Shown: positions 31,733 to 37,495 of the stretch, one piece after another
How the letters are laid out: each line of letters starts with the position of its first letter
Position numbering within the stretch: the first letter of the stretch is position 1
Source: Verrucomicrobiales bacterium
GTDB lineage: Bacteria > Verrucomicrobiota > Verrucomicrobiia > Limisphaerales > UBA11320
Direction: 5' to 3'
DNA: 37,495 nucleotides
NCBI GenBank assembly: GCA_016793885.1
Contig: JAEUHE010000121.1
Location: 1-37,495 of the forward strand
Position numbers and translations under genes: made by a program
The notes under the pieces: generated by a model
Seen by the model: only the letters and a program-made list of their open reading frames with translations
What the model was told of the DNA's origin: nothing
Databases searched by the model: none

Positions 31733-33672
31733 TTGGCCCCCGATCGATTCTTGCGGACAAAATACACTGCCAGCCCCGCGATGATCACCACCAGCGGCAT
31801 ACCGGCAATATTCACACCTTTGAGAAACCCTTCCAGCGACTCACGATCCTTGCGCAGATCCTTCTCGACCTTGCGCAGGCTGACCTTCGCCTCGGACTCC
31901 TGCTTCCGGAACTTGTTGATCTCGGCCTCCTGCTCCGGAGACAGAACAAACCGTTGGCCAGCCTCCTTCTTGTGCTGCTGAAGCTCGGTCAACTTCGCCT
32001 GCGTCTTCTGCAGTTCCTCCTGGAGGTCCTGAATGGCCTTCCGGTGCTTGGACTGCGCCTTCGCCTCCATCTCCTGCACCACGGTGAACGGACGGCTGGA
32101 AACGGCTCGGCTGCGCACCCGGATCAAATTGCTGTCGCCGGCCAACTGCTCCACCATGTTCTGGGCGAAGGACAGATTGTCATTGAAATATTGAACCATC
32201 TTCTGACCGAAAAAGTTCTGTACTTGGACGGCGAACTGATCATAGACGAAGTCTGAATCGCCCACCAGCACCACCACGCCCTCTCCCTTGCTCTCCTTCA
32301 GGGAGCCATCGGCCGGCTTGTCCTCCTTCTTCTGATCAGCCTCCTTGGAGTCCTTGTCGGCGTCCTTGGCTTCGGCGGACGGTTTGCCATCCGGATAGGC
32401 CGACTTGAATTTGCCTTCCAGCCGAACCGCCAAAGCGTATTTCTTGCCCGAGGGAGCAAACTTATCGATGATGTCCTTGCTGCTGAATTGAGCCTGGAAA
32501 CCATCCACCTGCTGAGACTCCGTGGTCGTCTGCAGCAAAATGGTCTGCTTCAACCCCGCGGCCGGTGTCCCGGAGAAATACCCACCAAACGGGATCATCA
32601 CCTTCTTCAGCTGACTGGTCAGAATATCATCCTTCTCGATGCCCGTCTCGTTGACGGTCAGGAACGCGGGCACTTTCTCCCCGCCGCCGCGTTGGCCCCG
32701 GCTCAGCATGGTGGCGTAGGTCATGTCGGCAACCACCTTGGAGTTGTCAAATGTCAGACCCCAGGCCTTGACCAGCTTGTCCAAGTTGGAGGGGCCGCCA
32801 GGCATGTTAGCCATCATGGGATTCTGCGGATTCGCCGGCTTATCAACCAAGGACATCGCATCCAGGAAGGCAATCAGCTTCCCTCCGCGCATCACAAATT
32901 GGTCGATCGCATACTGGGCCTTGTCGGTGATCTCCTTGGGATGGATCACCATCAGGACCTGAACATCGCTGTCGATGGACTCCGCCTCCATGGGGACCTG
33001 CTTCACCTCGAAATCTCTTTGGATTTCCTGGATGAAGTACCAGGGCTCCTGAGGCTGCTGCTGCTGCATGCGCATCATCATCGGGTTCATCGGTTGACCG
33101 AAAGCCGGCAGCGGAGTCATGACGCCCACCACCGCCTTTTTCGGGTTCATAACCTGCGAAATCGCCCGGGCAATGTCATACTCCAGCAAGGTTTCACGCT
33201 GCGGATCCAGGAAGGGAATGGCCACCTTGTCCGGAGCGATGCTCACCGCCAGGCCCAGGTAGATCTCATCCTGGCCCATCTGGATTTGTTGGCCTTCAAC
33301 GCCGTCCAAACGGGCGGCATCCTGCTCGTCCGAGTTGGGCTTCGGACTCAGTTTCTTCAGCTCGATCCGACCTTTGGAGCGGACCTGAAACTCATGGAGC
33401 AGATCTTCCACCCGCTGACCATAATTCCGGATCACCGGATGCACCTCGCGGTCATTGGTGAAATAGAACCGGATCTCAACGTTCTGATCCTTCGTCGCCA
33501 ATTGCTCAAGGATCGTCTTGGTGCCATCGGAGAGGGTGAACAACTTCTCCTGGGTGAAATCGACACGCGTCTTGACGAAACCCAGGATCACGTTGGCCGC
33601 AACGATGATCACAAACATGATCGCCACACCCGCCACTGAAAACAGCAGCTTCTCAGTCTGTTTCTTGTTCAT
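31729..33672 (-). CDS. GldG-family ABC auxiliary protein
   Basis: 647 aa, ATG at 33672. It opens with a membrane helix (FSVAGVAIMFVIIVAANVIL) and the family signature RVDFTQEKLFTLSDGTKTIL (about 35-55), then a large periplasmic domain (IRFYF, ELKKLSPKPNSDEQDA, REKLLEYDIARAIS-like region, VGVMTPLPAFG). A hydrophilic K/D/E-rich insertion interrupts residues 430-460. After VVLVGDSDFVYDQF comes a long coiled coil (about 540-620), and the protein ends with a second membrane helix and basic tail. In the Flavobacterium gliding set, GldG pairs with GldF as the membrane part of an ABC complex; gliding here is not implied. 22 bp separate it from the permease gene. Confidence 0.9.
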   Translation of the reverse strand: MNKKQTEKLLFSVAGVAIMFVIIVAANVILGFVKTRVDFTQEKLFTLSDGTKTILEQLATKDQNVEIRFYFTNDREVHPVIRNYGQRVEDLLHEFQVRSKGRIELKKLSPKPNSDEQDAARLDGVEGQQIQMGQDEIYLGLAVSIAPDKVAIPFLDPQRETLLEYDIARAISQVMNPKKAVVGVMTPLPAFGQPMNPMMMRMQQQQPQEPWYFIQEIQRDFEVKQVPMEAESIDSDVQVLMVIHPKEITDKAQYAIDQFVMRGGKLIAFLDAMSLVDKPANPQNPMMANMPGGPSNLDKLVKAWGLTFDNSKVVADMTYATMLSRGQRGGGEKVPAFLTVNETGIEKDDILTSQLKKVMIPFGGYFSGTPAAGLKQTILLQTTTESQQVDGFQAQFSSKDIIDKFAPSGKKYALAVRLEGKFKSAYPDGKPSAEAKDADKDSKEADQKKEDKPADGSLKESKGEGVVVLVGDSDFVYDQFAVQVQNFFGQKMVQYFNDNLSFAQNMVEQLAGDSNLIRVRSRAVSSRPFTVVQEMEAKAQSKHRKAIQDLQEELQKTQAKLTELQQHKKEAGQRFVLSPEQEAEINKFRKQESEAKVSLRKVEKDLRKDRESLEGFLKGVNIAGMPLVVIIAGLAVYFVRKNRSGAK

Positions 33673-33694
33673 GTGTTAACCTGGTTTGGAAAAT

Positions 33695-34444
33695 TTAGTT
33701 GCCGGACCGAATGTTGCGAATGATGACTCCGGTGCAGAACAGCGCCAGAATCACGATGGACAAAAAGAAGAACAGGTCGCGACTGTCAATCACACCCCGC
33801 TGGAAACCGGCGAAGTGAGGCAGCACGCTGAACGTCGCCACCACGTCCACCAACCGCTCGGGGAGCAGACCGCCCAGGAACTCAGTCACCGGACTCCAGC
33901 CCACCGCGATCAATCCGAAGCAGATCACCACCGACAAAATGAAGCTGATCACCTGGTTCCGGGTCATCGCCGACGTCATGCAGGTGATTGCCAGATAGGC
34001 ACCCGCCAACAGAATGCTTCCGATGTAGCCCGTGAAAATCGCTCCCATGTCAGGACTGCCGAGATAGCTCACGGTCAATACCGTGGGGAATGTCAGCAAC
34101 AAGGCGATGACCAGGAACAACCAGGATGCCACGAACTTGCCGACGATCGCCTGCCAAGGGGTCACCGGCATGGTGAGCAGAAGCTCCAGGGTCCCCAAAC
34201 GACGCTCCTCGGACCAGACTCTCATCCCCGCGGCCGGCACCAGAAAAAGGAACAGCCAGGGATGCCAATCAAAGAATGGCCTGACTAAAGAGGCCTCCTG
34301 ACGCTCAAAGAAGCCGCCCAGAAGGAAGGTGAAAATCCCCGAGAGCCCGAGAAAAATGACAATGAAAACATAGGCGACCGGAGAGGTGAAATAGGAGCTA
34401 AACTCCCGCTTCGCTATCGTCTTGATGGTGCTCCAACTGCTCAT
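33695..34444 (-). CDS. ABC transporter permease (GldF-like, ABC-2 type)
   Basis: 249 aa, ATG at 34444 overlapping the ATPase stop by 4 bp (ATGA). Six membrane helices are visible. The start TIKTIAKREFSSYFTSPVAYVFIVIFLGLSGIFTF (quoted in part) and the RVWSEERRLGTLELLLTMPVTPWQAIVGKF loop are typical of ABC-2 permeases of the gliding/NosY class. It forms the membrane channel with the upstream ATPase and the GldG-family protein. The substrate is unknown; related systems are thought to export or pull envelope lipoproteins or polymers. Confidence 0.91.
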   Translation of the reverse strand: MSSWSTIKTIAKREFSSYFTSPVAYVFIVIFLGLSGIFTFLLGGFFERQEASLVRPFFDWHPWLFLFLVPAAGMRVWSEERRLGTLELLLTMPVTPWQAIVGKFVASWLFLVIALLLTFPTVLTVSYLGSPDMGAIFTGYIGSILLAGAYLAITCMTSAMTRNQVISFILSVVICFGLIAVGWSPVTEFLGGLLPERLVDVVATFSVLPHFAGFQRGVIDSRDLFFFLSIVILALFCTGVIIRNIRSGN

Positions 34445-35406
34445 GATTGACCTCCCTTGGTGGTGTCGGAAATAGTGATCGACCGGAAGACCTCGTCCAA
34501 TCGGCCTTCTTCGGGATGAAGATCCTCAACGTGCCAGGACTCCCGAGCGACGAGCTTGGCCAACTCGCGAACCAACACGCCGTTGGCCGACTTGTCCTGG
34601 GGATAAACCCTCAGCCATACCAGCTCGGCGCTTTCCTGAACGATGTTGACCTTGCGAACCCCGGACACCGCCGAAAGCTTGTCCTTGGCCGCCCCGGACG
34701 GAACGCCACTGACCTTGACGGAAACCACGCCGGCCAGGTCGGACTTCTGCCGGAGCTCAGCCGGAGTGCCATTCGCTACAATCCGACCCCGATCGATGAT
34801 GATCGCGCGCGAGCAAACCGCGTCGACTTCCTCAAGGATGTGCGTGGAGAAGATGATCGCCTTCTTCTCGCCCATGCGGCGAATGAGATTCCGAATCTCA
34901 TGCTTCTGGTTCGGATCCAGGCCGTCCGTAGGTTCGTCCAGGACCAAAACGTCTGGATCGTGAATGATGGATTGGGCGAAGCAGGTCCGATGGCGATACC
35001 CCTTGGAAAGCGTGTCCACGCTTTGATGCAGGACCGACTCGAGGAAGCACAACTCCACCGCGCGATGAATGGCTTTCTTGCGCGAGTCACCATGCAGGCC
35101 CCGAATTTCAGCCGCGAAGTTCAGAAAACCCAATACCGTCATGTCGTTGTAGGACGGGGCGTTCTCAGGCAAATAGCCGATCAGCTTTTTGGCGGGGATG
35201 GGGTTCTCGACCATGTCGAAGCCACCCACTGAAACGGTTCCTTCCGACGGCGGGATGAATCCGGTGACCATGCGCATGGTGGTGGATTTTCCGGCGCCGT
35301 TGGGCCCCAGAAAACCAAGCACTTCACCCCGTTCCACCGTGAACGAGATGCCATCCACCGCGCGTTTTGCGCCGAAGGACTTTTTGAGATTCTCGACTTT
35401 GATCAT
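34441..35406 (-). CDS. ABC transporter ATP-binding protein (GldA/CcmA-like)
   Basis: 321 aa, ATG at 35406. Walker A is GPNGAGKST (34-42). The ABC signature is LSKGYRHR, a known variant of LSGGQ in GldA-type ATPases, followed by Walker B LVLDEPTDGLDP and the switch histidine in IFSTHILEEVD. A 100-residue C-terminal extension (VSVKVSGVPSGAAKDKLSAVSGVRKV...) resembles the regulatory or dimerising domain of GldA-like proteins. First gene of a four-gene operon, coupled to the permease by an ATGA overlap. Confidence 0.94.
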   Translation of the reverse strand: MIKVENLKKSFGAKRAVDGISFTVERGEVLGFLGPNGAGKSTTMRMVTGFIPPSEGTVSVGGFDMVENPIPAKKLIGYLPENAPSYNDMTVLGFLNFAAEIRGLHGDSRKKAIHRAVELCFLESVLHQSVDTLSKGYRHRTCFAQSIIHDPDVLVLDEPTDGLDPNQKHEIRNLIRRMGEKKAIIFSTHILEEVDAVCSRAIIIDRGRIVANGTPAELRQKSDLAGVVSVKVSGVPSGAAKDKLSAVSGVRKVNIVQESAELVWLRVYPQDKSANGVLVRELAKLVARESWHVEDLHPEEGRLDEVFRSITISDTTKGGQS

Positions 35407-35444
35407 GATAGTTCTGCCTAGGTCGAATAAAGACGGCTGCTGGA

Positions 35445-35471
35445 TTTATACGCGCCGGGCTTAGTTGTAAA
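35445..35471 (-). promoter_or_regulatory. Candidate promoter of the Gld-type ABC operon
   Basis: On the minus strand TTTACA (35471-35466) and TATAAA (35450-35445) are each five of six to consensus, but the spacer is only 15 bp. Further upstream, ATTACA-TTTT-TGTAAT (35483-35498) is a perfect 6-bp inverted repeat that could be an operator or a small hairpin. The leader to the ATG at 35406 would be about 32 nt. Confidence 0.45.
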
Positions 35472-35532
35472 GACGGGGGTTCATTACATTTTTGTAATCA
35501 TGAGAAGCCCATGAAAACCAACAACCCAGAGC

Positions 35533-36177
35533 TCATTCCCGGGCCACCCGAAGTGCATCCACAAAGGCGGCGGCGCGCTGCCGAAGCCAAGGCCAATCAC
35601 CCTCCGCGATCCGACTTGCTCGGAAGAGGGGTGTCCCAACGCCAAATGCGCTCGCTCCCGCTCGCTGATACTCCGCCAGTGTCTCCAGATCGATGCCCCC
35701 GGTAGGCATCAGCCGCACCTCACCCAGCGGAGCCTTCACGCTGCGGATATAGGCCGGCCCAAGCACCTCGGCAGGAAAGACCTTTACCAGCGCCGCCCCC
35801 AAGTCCCAGGCGCGGGCGATTTCCGTGGGAGTGAAGGCCCCGGGAAACACGGGAACTCCTAACTCCACACAGCGAAGGATCACGTCCTCGCGCACAATGG
35901 GCGTGACAATAAACGTGGCTCCCGCTTCCAGTGCCTGCTCCAACAAAGCCACCGATGTCACAGTTCCGGCCCCAATGTTCATCTGAGTGCCGACCAAGGC
36001 AACGGCCGCCTTGATCTGATCCATCGCCCCGGAGGTGTTCATCGTGATCTCCAGGTTTTTGAGTCCGCCCTCACCGACGGCCTCGACCACCGGCGCTAAC
36101 CACCGGGCCTCCAAGCCACGAAGGATTCCCACGATTGGCAGACTCTCGAACAGGGGTTTGGAAAACGCTGATTTCAT
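35533..36177 (-). CDS. KDPG/KDPGal aldolase (class I, Eda/DgoA family)
   Basis: 214 aa, ATG at 36177. It splits 2-keto-3-deoxy-6-phospho-gluconate or -galactonate to pyruvate and glyceraldehyde-3-phosphate. The TIM-barrel hallmarks are present: IVGILRG at the start, catalytic Glu43 in NLEITMNT, GAGTV (70-74), the Schiff-base Lys132 in VKVFPAE, and LMPTGGI for phosphate binding. The neighbouring 2-keto-3-deoxygalactonokinase gene, 19 bp upstream on the same strand, favours the galactonate substrate (DgoA role) over gluconate. Confidence 0.92.
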   Translation of the reverse strand: MKSAFSKPLFESLPIVGILRGLEARWLAPVVEAVGEGGLKNLEITMNTSGAMDQIKAAVALVGTQMNIGAGTVTSVALLEQALEAGATFIVTPIVREDVILRCVELGVPVFPGAFTPTEIARAWDLGAALVKVFPAEVLGPAYIRSVKAPLGEVRLMPTGGIDLETLAEYQRAGASAFGVGTPLFRASRIAEGDWPWLRQRAAAFVDALRVARE

Positions 36178-36196
36178 GTCGAAGGAGGGAGGCTGT

Positions 36197-37228
36197 TCAG
36201 GCCGGATGGGCGGCGGAGGCGCGATCCAAGAGAAGGCGATGTCCCCGCACGGAAGCCATCGCCATGTCGTCCGGCTCGACCACGGTGGTTCGTGGCAGCA
36301 GGCCCAGACGTTCCAAAGCGGTTCGGTAGGCCACGCTCACTAACGCGGTGGCCGCGAGGAGAATCGGCCTGCTGGGGGGATCAGAACGCAACGTCTCCAG
36401 CTCGGATCCAATCAGCAACCCGCTGAGGAACCATCGATTCGACTTCGGGGGAACCCGATGCAGCACGGTACGGCACCGGGTCTGAAACAGGCTCGCCGCG
36501 AGACCGGCCGTGACCGAGGCATCAACTCCCTCCAAGAACGCCTGCCGACAAACCGGCTCTTCCAAGGAACCCGACACCTCCGCACCCGAGGACCTCGTAA
36601 CCGAAGCGCGAAGCAGGCTGTGGGAGGACAGAACGTCAAAGAGCTCCCCCGTCATGAACGTGCGCAGGCCGGTGACGCGGGAGTCATCAACCTGCGCGTG
36701 CTTGGAATGCGTCCCCGGAAGCACCACGCGGGCCGCCGTCCGAAAAGAAGCATGGTGTCCCGCAGTAAAAAGCCCGAGTAACTCCGTCTCTTCGCCTCGC
36801 ATCATCTCATCGGCGAACGCCACCCCTGACACCAGATGCACCTCCGCATGCCGCTTTCCCGAAAGCGGCAGCGCGAGCACTTCCTGACGCAGAGTGGATC
36901 CATCCAACGCCATGGGACCGGGAGCGTAGGGAACCTCCTTCCATCCCACCGAAGAGGAGGCCATCCCGGAAATCATCACACAGATGGGCTTACCCGGAAT
37001 CGAGGCCGCGGGCGGGGGAAGGATGCGCTGCAGACGATCTTGAAGGAATTCAGCAAACACTTGCTCACGACAAACGGAGTCTCCTTCGCGACACTGCTCC
37101 AGGAGGCTGCGGGCGCCCGATGCCTCTCTTAACTCCTGGAGGATCTGGCCGCTACCTCGATCGACCTCGCGCAAACGAAACGAGGTTGTCCCCCAATCGC
37201 AGCTAAAGAATGTGGCCCGCTGTGGCAT
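36197..37228 (-). CDS. dgoK: 2-keto-3-deoxygalactonokinase
   Basis: 343 aa from the ATG at 37228; an upstream frame to 37384 crosses hairpin repeats and is rejected. The enzyme phosphorylates 2-keto-3-deoxygalactonate in the De Ley-Doudoroff route for galactose and galactonate. Family motifs: CDWGTTSFRLR (10-20, nucleotide-binding fold), ISGMASSSVGWKEVPYAPGP (substrate loop), VLPGTHSKHAQV and FMTGELFDVLSSHS, and a closing helical domain (LSGLLIGSELE). The product is the substrate of the aldolase encoded 19 bp downstream. The dehydratase and galactonate transporter of the pathway are not in the window. Confidence 0.92.
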   Translation of the reverse strand: MPQRATFFSCDWGTTSFRLREVDRGSGQILQELREASGARSLLEQCREGDSVCREQVFAEFLQDRLQRILPPPAASIPGKPICVMISGMASSSVGWKEVPYAPGPMALDGSTLRQEVLALPLSGKRHAEVHLVSGVAFADEMMRGEETELLGLFTAGHHASFRTAARVVLPGTHSKHAQVDDSRVTGLRTFMTGELFDVLSSHSLLRASVTRSSGAEVSGSLEEPVCRQAFLEGVDASVTAGLAASLFQTRCRTVLHRVPPKSNRWFLSGLLIGSELETLRSDPPSRPILLAATALVSVAYRTALERLGLLPRTTVVEPDDMAMASVRGHRLLLDRASAAHPA

Positions 37229-37310
37229 GATGCCGGGCAGCCTAGGGATACCCGCCCCACAGCGCAACGCTGGAACGGTTGCCAGGTGTGGCTCTCTCCA
37301 AGTGAAGGCC

Positions 37311-37495
37311 GTTTGGGATTCCCCTCCGGGGAGGCGGACAAGCGGTAGAGGCCTCTGAGCATTACCCACAAGTTCTTCGACCAAATGTTAGAATCCCAAA
37401 GGGATTCCGCCTCAAAGCCCAGGGTTGGCGCGACGCAGGAGCGCCTACCCTGGGTTAGTCGTTGTTTTCTCACAACCCCATCGCGGGTTGCGCTT
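37311..37495. repeat. Cluster of small hairpin repeats at the window end
   Basis: Several adjacent inverted repeats: CCTCC-GG-GGAGG (37323-37334), GAATCCC-AAA-GGGATTC (37391-37407), CCCAGGGT/ACCCTGGG (37418-37425/37447-37454) and CAACCC/GGGTTG (37473-37478/37485-37490). The segment ACAAGCGGTAGAGGCCTCTG near 37338-37357 resembles part of the 122-bp repeat. Frames here (such as 37129-37473 on the minus strand) follow the repeats and are not believed to be genes. The cluster probably continues beyond the window. Confidence 0.72.

Noticed and set aside
32488..33639. 383-codon plus-strand frame opposite the GldG-family gene
   Set aside because: Histidine/leucine-rich shadow typical of antisense of a charged protein; the minus-strand gene is firmly placed in its operon.

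Overview
The window is about 37.5 kb of GC-rich bacterial chromosome, most likely from a member of the Verrucomicrobiota. Subdivision 3 (Pedosphaera/Limisphaera-like) is my guess. The evidence is two short pilin-like proteins with the [17 protein letters not shown] start and a C-terminal H-X9-DG motif, a giant secreted protein of lamin-tail, Ig and PPC-like domains, a Tat-exported Gfo/Idh/MocA oxidoreductase, a Gld-type ABC operon with a DUF4340 gene, weak Shine-Dalgarno signals, and dispersed palindromic intergenic repeats. No rRNA, tRNA, CRISPR array, intact insertion sequence or phage gene was seen.

Layout. 1-390: a tandem array of a hairpin-rich 122-bp unit abutting a large secreted protein (397-3591, -). 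3823-5319: a c-type cytochrome and, divergent from it, a secreted GlcG/HbpS-like haem-binding protein. 5320-5612: two strong inverted repeats. 5613-7891: Gfo/Idh/MocA oxidoreductase overlapping a ferric-iron ABC binding lipoprotein. 8166-9314 (-): MoeB-type adenylyltransferase fused to a rhodanese. 9438-14141 (+): a tightly packed run of purine nucleoside phosphorylase, fused two-module iron permease, Na+/solute symporter and a GNAT-like protein with a C-terminal membrane anchor. 14150-16463 (-): hisB, an ECF-type sigma factor, its probable anti-sigma factor and a small secreted protein. 16510-18291 (+): cell-wall amidase and a methyltransferase.

18683-23922 (+) is the most interesting unit: a TonB-dependent receptor, a periplasmic YfiR-family protein and a membrane hybrid histidine kinase with a CHASE8-like sensor and HAMP domain. 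It resembles a YfiBNR-type envelope signalling module in which the diguanylate cyclase output has been replaced by phosphorelay output and the OmpA-like outer-membrane partner by a TonB-type barrel.

23923-24615 is non-coding and holds a hairpin terminator and an inverted single copy of the 122-bp repeat. 24616-27900 (-) carries two pilin-like genes, aroK and queG, with matching intrinsic terminators after each pilin gene. 28472-30275 holds a TPR/LysM lipoprotein and a GlpG-like rhomboid protease, convergent. 30518-35406 (-) is a four-gene operon: ABC ATPase, permease, GldG-family protein, DUF4340 protein. 35533-37228 (-) encodes a KDPG/KDPGal aldolase and 2-keto-3-deoxygalactonokinase, successive steps of galactonate catabolism. 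The window ends in further small hairpin repeats.

The content is mainly envelope biology (secreted adhesin-like protein, pilins, amidase, rhomboid, LysM lipoprotein, TonB signalling), iron/haem handling and sugar-acid use, interspersed with single housekeeping genes. All functional names rest on reading motifs by eye; no database search was run.
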